Shown: positions 33,401 through 40,623 of the stretch, in pieces
Layout: every line of letters begins with the position of its first letter
How positions within the stretch are numbered: the stretch's first letter is position 1
DNA from: UBA1672 sp965263215
GTDB lineage: Bacteria > Pseudomonadota > Alphaproteobacteria > Micavibrionales > Micavibrionaceae
Direction: 5' to 3'
DNA length: 64,000 bases
Assembly: GCA_965263215.1 (NCBI GenBank)
Contig: OZ253663.1
Span: forward strand, 1,240,001-1,304,000
Translations under genes and position numbers: made by a program
The notes under the pieces: generated by a model
What the model saw: the letters and a program-made list of their open reading frames with translations, nothing else
Database searches by the model: none
Told to the model about the DNA's origin: nothing

Positions 33401-33726
33401 CTGCATCATCTCTAGGCGGCTTTTATCAGGTGTATTGGTACAATGCCCAAAAGCCTTTGCCTAACGGATTTGGGGCAACGCCCAGACCGGGGCACTATGT
33501 TATTCTGGCAAATGATGTAACGGGCACAATGGTCGGTAAGGATGTGCATTTGCTATCATCCTCTGATGCTCGTGATTTGGATCGTAAGCTTGATGATGGA
33601 AGCCCTACTACAGGTGGTGTTATAGCGGTCGGACAAGAAAATTGTTTAAAAAAGGTTGGAAATGGATATGCTTACACAAACGATAATGAGAAGAAGTGTT
33701 TATCCCTTTTCGTGAGAATTCGTTAG
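30430..33726 (+). CDS. 1098-residue multidomain exported protein: RTX-like, PDZ, EF-hands, pseudopilin-like C-terminus
   Basis: The start is GTG, with AAGGAG 5-6 bp upstream. A membrane helix (about 9-30) and a short coiled coil come first. RTX-like Gly/Asp stretches follow near 138-157 (GRGGVDTLDGFDG) and 399-430 (DDSWGDDIVFPGKGNDVLDL). A PDZ domain spans about 455-545 (GVLSGGAAEKAGIAKGDRIL). Four EF-hand loops sit near 740 (DSDLNGEVTMNE), 782 (DLNGDQTITNEE), 820 (DLNEDGKVTEEE) and 844 (DLDGDGTLSKYE). The last 200 residues look like the globular part of a type II pseudopilin: FRDMYDAYPGDMANA, a GNGDSKIGESE loop, SSDARDLDRKLDDGSP. This fusion is new to me. Calcium binding is likely; the role is unknown. 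Confidence 0.8.
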   Translation: MATDSAKINFIIIAIVSLLFIQIGLFSFFSSNLKDNTSELSSLKEEVNIVKDDVSSAMDGFTSSQALLEGRFDVLRDDFLRWDVLARGNIEEIDVTSVEKKSFAYYQSGAWANEIAKYIDGNTRRFLHTGTAAGRIFDGRGGVDTLDGFDGKYLFLNGFNFKSIEKFKLDNGVENVIAVTIPGLNYLERNEIEILGDDDLDKVLLDGCLSWTEEYKGNNTRRFKATDSKGHVRFVNILGEISVKIEQNCRQNYTTEHLIANARNTVHAFDKIRQQETSKEPIDYAINQEGNLQIYKSWLEKIEEGKVKEKISVLVDLMEEGKIPTEFPRTLPSMNKKSLMQMLYFDPEYMQKQDVWDKLNCHSGRGKTMLITNGSGQKNINCSWNNQIYVLSDEGERLDDSWGDDIVFPGKGNDVLDLHWGQDIVVLEKGWGHKTISKTCHHAKVYEDELYSDYRFRFVFMGVGINYKKNNDTLYVNGVLSGGAAEKAGIAKGDRILSIDDVAVSTMSIFQTLRAFRDGENPYVTLTYLDHDEKTQKTAKIKKQITTTKPRNNHGLWPSFDKDEHKFQKIKYKWPFEFTNLIIFGKGIKYDDMEWVGSRVLKNKETGDEIKFTGKQCFDFVYSDDGQKDASVHDEVSVKKNPEPEHKDIAESEPQSEPAAVQEKAGKGKVGNYEDVSDFFARVAFRAGLKKDQYLQSFLRGYKRLVGENGVINDEAISMDIKKAVKQAVLRQRNQILNYDSDLNGEVTMNEIIATIESNAHTNKSHHDRVKKRTLQKMEKHDLNGDQTITNEEMIVLDNSEKMKIEKRTELKYAPYWEVDLNEDGKVTEEEVATSAENAFDIIDLDGDGTLSKYEINQIQQAKRAKAMLAIEQARQQRAIKLQKTKFSDMPLKVKKAAMEIKSINAAVSTFRDMYDAYPGDMANAFKRIPNCIEKNCGEGNGDSKIGESELSQVEPYKDERHLFWLHLNKADLLGRLNMNKNDKDPKNGYPASSLGGFYQVYWYNAQKPLPNGFGATPRPGHYVILANDVTGTMVGKDVHLLSSSDARDLDRKLDDGSPTTGGVIAVGQENCLKKVGNGYAYTNDNEKKCLSLFVRIR

Positions 33727-33832
33727 ATAGATAGCCCTTGCCCACCTTATAAAAATTGATTTTTATGATGCGTATGCGTTACTATCAATGAAAATAATGA
33801 GCATGTTAAATTAAAGCTGTGGTGGGTTTGAA

Positions 33833-34537
33833 ATGAATCAAGACCATATTTCATGGAAAGATGTCATTCAGGTTGACCCTGATGAGGATTTGCTTGTCTA
33901 TGATTTGTCGCCTGAAGAGTTTCAAGAAAAAGTAGAGCAAATTGAGGCTTTCCTTGATTTTGTCGAATGCACTGATAAAGGGCAGGAATTGTTGCGGGAT
34001 ATCCAAGAGCAACAAAAAAATAATAATGGTGGCGAGAAGGTTCATATCAAGCTAAGTGACACGAGCGACTCTGAGGCTACGCAAGATGGTGTCATTATAA
34101 TCAATACAAATACGCCTGATTATTTGATCTTTATGGATCAAAGTTCAGGTGAAGCGAAGGCCGTTAGTCTTGAAAGATGTGTGTTTCATGAATTATGCCA
34201 TATGTCAGATGAAAGGCTAGCCGATATCTCACCAGGGGATATTTTAGCAGAAGAGTATGCGACGCAGCGCACAGATGCTTTTGCGTGTGCGTACATGCCT
34301 GAAATGGGATTGCGCTTGGCATATTTGAACGGAGCGGGGAAAGTTCCGACTATGGATGGCGACGGGGAGAAGGGGATGGATATGATTAAATACGATTCTT
34401 ATACTCAAGAGGAAATGGAAACGGCGATCAAAGAATTGCCGGAGCGTATAAAAGATGAGAGGCAGGGAGAGAATCCTTCTGATTTGGAATATATGGATAT
34501 TGCAAACCCTTGTGTGGCGCCTGTCTTAAAGCATTAG
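33833..34537 (+). CDS. putative zinc metallopeptidase with HExxH motif
   Basis: The product has 234 residues. HELCH (His119, Glu120, His123) sits in CVFHELCHMSDE, and EEYATQRTDAF about 20 residues later could give the third ligand (Glu140 or Glu141). This is a gluzincin-like arrangement, reminiscent of M91 effector proteases. There is no signal peptide, so it is cytosolic or exported by a dedicated machine. The remainder is acidic and unrecognised. It is 106 bp after the 1098-residue gene and closed by its own terminator. Confidence 0.6.
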   Translation: MNQDHISWKDVIQVDPDEDLLVYDLSPEEFQEKVEQIEAFLDFVECTDKGQELLRDIQEQQKNNNGGEKVHIKLSDTSDSEATQDGVIIINTNTPDYLIFMDQSSGEAKAVSLERCVFHELCHMSDERLADISPGDILAEEYATQRTDAFACAYMPEMGLRLAYLNGAGKVPTMDGDGEKGMDMIKYDSYTQEEMETAIKELPERIKDERQGENPSDLEYMDIANPCVAPVLKH

Positions 34538-34564
34538 GAAATCTAAAAGCTATTGAACGACGAT

Positions 34565-34588
34565 ACCGCAAGTTTTGCGGTTTTTTTT
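34565..34588 (+). terminator. intrinsic terminator
   Basis: Stem accgcaa / ttgcggt with loop gtt is followed by eight T. It ends the metallopeptidase gene. Confidence 0.88.
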
Positions 34589-34665
34589 ATGCGTGAAAAG
34601 TGGGGTGGGTGCCCCCTTAATTGTGTGGGAAAAAGAGGGCGCCCGTTAGTTACGCATGTACATAA

Positions 34666-34681
34666 GTGTGATTTATCACAC
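34666..34681. promoter_or_regulatory. palindrome gtgtgat-tt-atcacac, CRP/FNR-like site
   Basis: A perfect 7-bp inverted repeat with a 2-base centre. Read as TGTGA-N4-TCACA it has CRP/FNR-family half-sites at FNR-type spacing. It lies alone in the 34589-34768 gap, downstream of both flanking genes, so its target is unclear. Confidence 0.4.
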
Positions 34682-34768
34682 CAATGTGGGCAATGTCAAT
34701 GGGAACTTTCACCTGCGCGGGCGCGTTGATTGGTGTGTCGCCTGTGGTGGGGTGTGTGGGGGCGTGTG

Positions 34769-35131
34769 CTATTTGTTTTTTTTGTTCTTTATCGCGTTTT
34801 TAAGTGCGTTAATGTCCTCGTAATCGAGGTCGGCTGCTTCCTTAAGGAGGCGTATTTCTTCATCTTTCTGCGCAAGTTGTGCGTAAGATTGATCAATCAT
34901 GGAGGGGATGAGCCTGTAGACGGGCACGTTGAGTGCTTGTGCAAGTTTATTAATGGTATCGAGCTTTGGGCTGGCTGATCTGTTCTGAAGGATGTCACGC
35001 ACGGCTGTTTCACCGAGGCCGGCCTCTAGCGAGAGTTTTTTGGCATTGGTTTGGCCTTTACGATCATCAAGGATAGCTTTTAAGTTTCTTTTGAACTCGG
35101 CTGTGAGTTTGTCGGTTAGGTTTTTGCTCAT
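34769..35131 (-). CDS. XRE family HTH protein with coiled-coil tail
   Basis: The product has 120 residues. The Cro/C1-type HTH spans about 28-75 (AKKLSLEAGLGETAVRDILQ, then LDTINKLAQALNVPVYRL), like phage repressors. A C-terminal charged helix (AQKDEEIRLLKEAADL) probably mediates dimerisation. The upstream 98 bp hold overlapping inverted repeats (35150-35180) that could be its operator. The 124-residue gene precedes it on the same strand. Confidence 0.85.
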   Translation of the reverse strand: MSKNLTDKLTAEFKRNLKAILDDRKGQTNAKKLSLEAGLGETAVRDILQNRSASPKLDTINKLAQALNVPVYRLIPSMIDQSYAQLAQKDEEIRLLKEAADLDYEDINALKNAIKNKKNK

Positions 35132-35149
35132 AGCTCTATAATGACTACT

Positions 35150-35180
35150 CCCCCTTCAATATGAAAGGGGGAAGTTTCCC
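35150..35180. promoter_or_regulatory. overlapping inverted repeats upstream of the XRE gene
   Basis: Repeat one is ccccctt (35150-35156) / aaggggg (35165-35171). Repeat two is gggaa-gt-ttccc (35169-35180). They share bases and so could form only one hairpin at a time. There is no T-run on either strand, so a terminator is unlikely; a repressor operator is the better reading. Confidence 0.45.
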
Positions 35181-35229
35181 GCAAAATATTGCAGAATACT
35201 AATTGTCTCATTGTGTGTCGTTAGGTTCT

Positions 35230-35604
35230 TTAGGTGGGCGTGAAGTCAGCTGCGCCCCACCAGTCGGCGATGCTTCCGCCTGCGCTTGAAAGGCCTTCCC
35301 AGCCCGCTTCCCAAACCGGCCCGCTGTTCATGACGCCTGTTCCGAGGTACGTTCCAATGTTTCCGACGCTTTGAGCTGCTGCTCCCGTGAGGGTTGTTGC
35401 TGCTTCTTGTGTTGCTACGCTGTTGGCAACGGATGCCAAGAGGGTTGGGTCCATAGCAAAGGATAGTGCTGCTATAGCAGCTGAGCCTATGAGGACTGGT
35501 TTTGCAATTCTGACTGCTGTGTTAAAGCCACCCTTGATTGATTGCCAAGTGCTTTTACCTGCATTTTCTATTGTGTCGACTGCGCCGTCTACTGCATTTG
35601 CCAT
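35230..35604 (-). CDS. small Ala/Gly-rich hydrophobic protein
   Basis: The product has 124 residues, is rich in Ala, Gly, Ser and Thr, and has one hydrophobic stretch (AKPVLIGSAAIAALSFAM). The C-terminus is Trp/Gly-rich (EAGWEGLSSAGGSIADWWGA). There is no family I recognise and no cleavable signal. AAAGGA lies 8 bp upstream of its ATG. Composition recalls pore-forming peptides or small structural proteins, but that is only impression. It is followed by the XRE gene 98 bp away. Confidence 0.55.
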   Translation of the reverse strand: MANAVDGAVDTIENAGKSTWQSIKGGFNTAVRIAKPVLIGSAAIAALSFAMDPTLLASVANSVATQEAATTLTGAAAQSVGNIGTYLGTGVMNSGPVWEAGWEGLSSAGGSIADWWGAADFTPT

Positions 35605-35699
35605 TGTAAATTTCCTTTACACCCTATTTTTTATAAACTAATTCCGCTTTTGGTAAATTCTAGCATGTAGTTTTTCATATATGCAAGCTTTTTCATATT

Positions 35700-38570
35700 T
35701 TATTCCGCAGCGGCTTGGGTAAATCTATGTTTTTTCAGGATTTCCTTCAAGAACTGTCCTGTATAGCTCTTTTTGACGGTGCATATCTCTTCGGGGGTGC
35801 CTGTGGCCACGATTTCTCCACCCTTGTCACCGCCTTCGGGGCCGATATCGATAACGTGGTCTGCTGTTTTGATAACGTCTAAGTTATGTTCGATCACGAT
35901 AACGGTATTGCCCTGATCGACCAATTTATGAAGTACTTCCAATAGTTTGCGGACGTCTTCGAAGTGAAGGCCTGTTGTTGGCTCATCTAAAATATAGAGC
36001 GTTTTCCCTGTTGAGCGCTTTGAAAGCTCTTTTGAAAGCTTTACGCGTTGCGCTTCGCCGCCTGATAGGGTGTTGGCCTGTTGACCGACCTTGATATAGG
36101 TCAGCCCTACATCCTTCAGTGTTTGCATTTTATCGCGAATCGACGGGATTGCCTCAAAGAAATCTGCGGCTTCTTCCACGGTCATGTCCAGAACATCGGC
36201 GATGGATTTACCCTTATACTTAACTTCCAGTGTTTCGCGGTTGTAGCGTTTGCCGTTGCAGGTCTCGCATTCGACATAAACATCGGGCAGGAAATGCATC
36301 TCGATTTTGATGACGCCGTCCCCTTGGCAGGCTTCGCATCGTCCGCCTTTAACATTGAAGGAGAATCGTCCGGCCTTATATCCGCGTGCTTTAGCTTCCG
36401 GTAGTCCGGCAAACCATTCACGGATGGGGGTAAACGCGCCCGTATATGTCGCGGGGTTTGATCGTGGTGTGCGTCCGATGGGGGATTGGTCGATATCGAT
36501 GACTTTATCAACGTTCTCTAACCCCTTGATTTCTTTGTGGGGTAGGGGCTGCTCCTTTGATTTCATCAGGGTACGGCTGGCGGCGCGGTATAGTGTGTCG
36601 AGTGTTAGGGTTGATTTCCCTGATCCCGATACGCCTGTAATACATGTGAATGTGCCCAGAGGGAATTTTGCCGATACATTCTGTAGGTTGTTTCCGTTTG
36701 CGCCAATGACTTCAAGGTGTTTGCCTTTTTTGCCTTTACGGCGCTTTTCCGGCAATGGAACTTCACGTTCGCCGCGCATATACTGGGCTGTGATGCTGTC
36801 TTTGCTTTTGAAGACGTCTTTGGGAAGCCCTTTTGCAATGATTTTGCCGCCATGCACACCTGCGCCCGGCCCGATATCAATTAAATAGTCGGCGTTTCGA
36901 ATGGCGTCTTCGTCATGTTCGACCACCAAAACGGTATTTCCGAGATCACGAAGTCGTTTAAGAGTTTCCAGTAACCTATTGTTATCACGCTGATGTAGTC
37001 CGATGGAGGGTTCATCGAGAACATATAAAACACCCGTTAGGCCAGAGCCGATTTGTGAGGCCAATCTGATACGTTGCGATTCGCCGCCGGAGAGTGTTCC
37101 GGAGGATCGAGAGAGGTTCAAATAGTTTAATCCAACATTCACAAGGAAGGTCAGGCGCTCATCAATCTCTTTAAGGATTTTTTCGGCGATCTGTTGTTGT
37201 TGCGACGTTAGTTTTTCGGGTAATTCCGCGAACCATTTATGCGCTTCTTGAATGCTAAGCGCGCTGATTGTTGATATATGTTCACCATTGATTTTAACCG
37301 CTAATGCTTCTTCTTTAAGGCGCAACCCGTCGCATGAATTGCAAGGAATGCTCACCATGTAGGAGCTTAAATGCTCTCTCATTGAATTACTGTCAGTCTC
37401 AACAATCCGCCTTTTTAAGTTGTTTATGACCCCTTCGAATGGCTTTTTGCTTTTCCATGTGCTTTCATTTTTACTCTGGTATGTGGTTTCAATGACCGTG
37501 TCACCTGAGCCATAAAGCATGATGTCTTTATGCTCTCGCTTCAAATCCTTCCACGGCGTGTCCATATCAAAGCCGTAAAACTCCACAACGGCTTGCATCG
37601 CCTGCATATAAAATGGTGCAAAATTCTTTGACCACGGCACAATTGCACCTTCGGCGATGGATTTATTCTGATCCGGTACGACTAGATTCTCATCAAAATC
37701 ATTTTGTTCGCCCAGTCCGTCACATTTCGGGCATGCACCGTGGGGGGAGTTAAAAGAAAATAGGCGTGGTTCTATTTCTGCGATAGTGAATCCTGACACA
37801 GGGCAGGCGAATTTCTCCGAAAATAGTTTTTGTTCGCCCGAGGTGGCATCTTCAGCAATAACAAGTCCATCGGCCAGTCCCAGAGCAGTTTCAACCGAAT
37901 CTGCAAGGCGTTTTTGGAGCGATTCTTTCGAATCGTTGCGTATGACAAGGCGGTCAATGACAACTTCTATGTCATGTTTTAGCTTTTTGTTGAGTTCAGG
38001 CACTTCGTCAATTTCGTGTAGTGTCCCGTCAACTTTAATGCGGCCAAAGCCTTTTGCTTGTAACTCTTTGAATTCTTTTTTATATTCGCCTTTACGGCCG
38101 CGCACGATGGGTGCAAGAATGTAGAGCTTTGTGCCATCATCCATGCCCAATATTTGGTCAACAATTTCACTAACGGTTTGGCTGGTGATGGGTTTTCCGG
38201 TGGCAGGGGAATAGGGGATGCCAACACGCGCCCACAAAAGGCGCATATAATCGTAGATTTCTGTCACTGTACCAACGGTAGAGCGCGGGTTTTTACTTGT
38301 CGTTTTTTGTTCAATGGAAATGGCGGGGGATAGGCCCTCGATACTGTCGACATCGGGTTTTTGCATCATTTCCAAAAATTGACGCGCATAGGCGGATAGG
38401 CTTTCAACGTATCTGCGTTGTCCTTCTGCGTAAATGGTATCAAAGGCCAGAGATGATTTGCCGGAGCCGGACAGGCCAGTGACCACGACAAGTTTGTCGC
38501 GTGGTATGTCGATATTAACATTCTTTAGGTTATGTTCACGCGCCCCACGGACGCTAATTTCTGTCAGCAT
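35700..38570 (-). CDS. uvrA: excinuclease ABC subunit A
   Basis: This 956-residue nucleotide excision repair ATPase forms the damage-sensing UvrA2B complex. Two ABC modules are complete: Walker A GLSGSGKSSLAFDT and GVSGSGKSTLTLDT, signature LSGGESQRIRLASQ and LSGGEAQRVKLSKE, Walker B VLDEPSIGLH and ILDEPTTGLH. The C-terminal zinc finger (CEACQGDG, CETCNGK) is intact. In the N-terminal finger the first pair is CPVSG instead of CxxC, a variant I recall from alphaproteobacteria. No LexA box of the GTTC-N7-GTTC type is seen in the short upstream gap. Confidence 0.98.
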   Translation of the reverse strand: MLTEISVRGAREHNLKNVNIDIPRDKLVVVTGLSGSGKSSLAFDTIYAEGQRRYVESLSAYARQFLEMMQKPDVDSIEGLSPAISIEQKTTSKNPRSTVGTVTEIYDYMRLLWARVGIPYSPATGKPITSQTVSEIVDQILGMDDGTKLYILAPIVRGRKGEYKKEFKELQAKGFGRIKVDGTLHEIDEVPELNKKLKHDIEVVIDRLVIRNDSKESLQKRLADSVETALGLADGLVIAEDATSGEQKLFSEKFACPVSGFTIAEIEPRLFSFNSPHGACPKCDGLGEQNDFDENLVVPDQNKSIAEGAIVPWSKNFAPFYMQAMQAVVEFYGFDMDTPWKDLKREHKDIMLYGSGDTVIETTYQSKNESTWKSKKPFEGVINNLKRRIVETDSNSMREHLSSYMVSIPCNSCDGLRLKEEALAVKINGEHISTISALSIQEAHKWFAELPEKLTSQQQQIAEKILKEIDERLTFLVNVGLNYLNLSRSSGTLSGGESQRIRLASQIGSGLTGVLYVLDEPSIGLHQRDNNRLLETLKRLRDLGNTVLVVEHDEDAIRNADYLIDIGPGAGVHGGKIIAKGLPKDVFKSKDSITAQYMRGEREVPLPEKRRKGKKGKHLEVIGANGNNLQNVSAKFPLGTFTCITGVSGSGKSTLTLDTLYRAASRTLMKSKEQPLPHKEIKGLENVDKVIDIDQSPIGRTPRSNPATYTGAFTPIREWFAGLPEAKARGYKAGRFSFNVKGGRCEACQGDGVIKIEMHFLPDVYVECETCNGKRYNRETLEVKYKGKSIADVLDMTVEEAADFFEAIPSIRDKMQTLKDVGLTYIKVGQQANTLSGGEAQRVKLSKELSKRSTGKTLYILDEPTTGLHFEDVRKLLEVLHKLVDQGNTVIVIEHNLDVIKTADHVIDIGPEGGDKGGEIVATGTPEEICTVKKSYTGQFLKEILKKHRFTQAAAE

Positions 38571-38621
38571 GTGTCAGAATATGTATGAAAACAGACGATC
38601 AGGCAACAACTATAAGAGAAA

Positions 38622-39875
38622 TTATATAGGTGTGTTTTCATCGGCAATCACAGGACTATCGGGATCATCATCGTGTAAAACATGGATGCTTTCATCTTCC
38701 GCTAAGTGGTCGTAATAGTCGTCTTCGTAGGAAATTGTGACGCCAAGTTCTTCCAGAATTTCTGCTGCGGGAGTTAGTTGCTGATCCGGCCTGACGTGAA
38801 CGATAAGCGCTCCGCGTTCTTGAAGTGTGTTCAGGGCAATAACGACGTCTTCGACTTTCATTGCGCTTAATTCTGTTTTGCGCTTGTCCTCAACAACTTG
38901 AAGGTTAGGCACGTCAAGATCTCTGAGTGTTTGAACAGTTTGCTCGTAGCGTTCTTTTTTGCTCTTTTTGTGCTCTGCTAAGGCTGTGTCAGCTCCTACG
39001 TAGGCGCTGTCGACTGTATCGTCTGCGCTTAAAATGTGCATGCCTGCGCTGGAGACCAACGGAAATGTCATGTCGTTATAATGAAAGGACGCCACTTCGA
39101 GTTCTGCTTTTATGCGCTCAAGCCCTGCTTGGAATTGTTGTGCGGCCTCTTCGGGGCTGTCCGCTTGTGTGTTCATAAGCAATGTAAATTCATCCCCGCC
39201 AAGGCGTGACATGGATTTTTCACCGCCATGCTGTCCGGTGTGGCCGTATGGCTCAAATAAGTCATCCGTATCTTCCGGCTCTAGGCGACGATCCAGAGCG
39301 TTCGGTCGTGCTTCATCGGTGCGTCTGTCGGGTGCGGTGCGCGTGATGTTTTTAAGGATGCTCGCAAAAGCTTGTAATGCGGCGTCACCCACATCATGCC
39401 CGTAATCATCATTAATGCCTTTGAAACGATCCAAATCGAACATAACAAGGGCGAAGTAATGTTTTTGGCCGTCAGCCTTATCATCGTTTGAGGCGATCTT
39501 GTTCGTCGCGGCCTTGATTTGCTCATGATAAACAGAGCGGTTATTGGATTGCGTTAGGGAATCTGTGCGCGCGGCTTTTTCATGTTCGGTGGCGCGTTGT
39601 TTGTAGTGATCTCTGTTGTCTTTCCGCATAATCGAGAAGAGCTGTTCTATGGATAGGGTTTTAAACATTTCAACCATGTCGGTTGCTATGGATACAGTTT
39701 CTTCTAGCGGGTCGTCATAAGCATGATCGATCGCTTTTCTTATTTTTGCTACGCGCGTTTCAAGCCTTTCTAAAAGCTTATCCCCATTGTCTCTTTCAAT
39801 GACTTGATCGCGCATGATATCTGCCTGATCATCTAAGTCTTGTTCGATTTTAAGAAGTTGTTCGCCGTATTCCAT
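38622..39875 (-). CDS. GGDEF domain diguanylate cyclase, no transmembrane region
   Basis: This 417-residue cytosolic protein has an N-terminal helical region (1-100) and then a GGDEF domain with DSLTQSNNRS, metal site FDLDRFKGINDDYGHDVGD and GGDEF at 226-230. About 35 extra residues lie between the DVGD helix and GGDEF (APDRRTDEARPNALDRRLEP region). The RxxD inhibitory site five residues before the motif is missing, so product inhibition may be absent. The C-terminal 120 residues are unrecognised and acidic. It makes c-di-GMP if active. Confidence 0.9.
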   Translation of the reverse strand: MEYGEQLLKIEQDLDDQADIMRDQVIERDNGDKLLERLETRVAKIRKAIDHAYDDPLEETVSIATDMVEMFKTLSIEQLFSIMRKDNRDHYKQRATEHEKAARTDSLTQSNNRSVYHEQIKAATNKIASNDDKADGQKHYFALVMFDLDRFKGINDDYGHDVGDAALQAFASILKNITRTAPDRRTDEARPNALDRRLEPEDTDDLFEPYGHTGQHGGEKSMSRLGGDEFTLLMNTQADSPEEAAQQFQAGLERIKAELEVASFHYNDMTFPLVSSAGMHILSADDTVDSAYVGADTALAEHKKSKKERYEQTVQTLRDLDVPNLQVVEDKRKTELSAMKVEDVVIALNTLQERGALIVHVRPDQQLTPAAEILEELGVTISYEDDYYDHLAEDESIHVLHDDDPDSPVIADENTPI

Positions 39876-40036
39876 TGCTTCACCCTAATTTTTGGAGGCT
39901 AATTAATTCTTTATGACGGGGTTTGTCAAATTTTGTTTTAAGATTTTAGATTAAAATGCGATTTTTTACAAAATAATACTGTTTTTGCAGTCTGGTAAAC
40001 GCTCCACAATAATTGCGAAAATTACAAGGAAAGGGC

Positions 40037-40065
40037 TTTAGAATCCTAAGCGCGCGGTCTATACT
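40037..40065 (+). promoter_or_regulatory. putative ssb promoter
   Basis: -35 TTTAGA (40037-40042), a 17-bp spacer and -10 TATACT (40060-40065) put the RNA start near 40072, about 30 bases before the ssb GTG. No LexA-type repeat overlaps it. Confidence 0.55.
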
Positions 40066-40101
40066 CGGATTCTCTTAATAAATATGAATGGAGTATGAAA
40101 C

Positions 40102-40590
40102 GTGGCAGGTAGCGTCAACAAGGTAATTTTAGTTGGAAATTTAGGGGCAGACCCCGATGTACGGACAATGCAGTCTGGTGACAAGGTTGTTAACCTTTCG
40201 ATCGCTACATCTGAAAGTTGGAAAGATAAGGCAACGGGAGAGCGCCGCGAAAAAACTGAATGGCACCGTGTTGTTATCTTTAATAAAGGACTTGTCAGTG
40301 TTTGTGAGAACTACCTGAAAAAAGGTGCTAAGGTTTATATAGAAGGGCAAGTAGAGACACGCTCATGGGAGCAGGATGGTCAAAAGAAATACACGACAGA
40401 AATCGTGCTGCGCCCGTTTCGCGGTGAATTAACAATGCTAGACAGTCGCAATAGCGGCGGCGCATCCGGTGGTTACGGCGGCGGACAGTCGTTTAATGAT
40501 GGTGGAAATTCCGGTTTTGATAATGGTGCACCACAATCACAACAACAAGCCGCACCGGCAGAAGCTATGGATGATGAAATCCCGTTCTAG
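40102..40590 (+). CDS. ssb: single-stranded DNA-binding protein
   Basis: This 162-residue protein has an N-terminal OB fold (NKVILVGNLGADPDVRTMQS, TEWHRVVIFNKG), a Gly/Asn/Gln-rich linker and the acidic tip MDDEIPF that recruits repair and replication partners. The start is GTG at 40102 with GGAG upstream. It acts as a tetramer on ssDNA in replication and repair. The DUF2059 gene and gyrA follow on the same strand. Confidence 0.97.
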   Translation: MAGSVNKVILVGNLGADPDVRTMQSGDKVVNLSIATSESWKDKATGERREKTEWHRVVIFNKGLVSVCENYLKKGAKVYIEGQVETRSWEQDGQKKYTTEIVLRPFRGELTMLDSRNSGGASGGYGGGQSFNDGGNSGFDNGAPQSQQQAAPAEAMDDEIPF

Positions 40591-40623
40591 TCCAAGAGTT
40601 TAATTAGTAAAGGAATGTGTATT

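Noticed and set aside
33749..33766. AT-only palindrome ataaaaat-tg-atttttat after the 1098-residue gene
   Set aside because: Stem has no G-C pairs and no following T-run, so it is too weak to call a terminator.
36307..36888. 193-codon plus-strand frame inside uvrA
   Set aside because: Antisense to conserved UvrA motifs; no ribosome site or family.
38571..40101. Search for alphaproteobacterial LexA boxes before uvrA and ssb
   Set aside because: No GTTC-N7-GTTC pair was found in either upstream region, so SOS control is not claimed.
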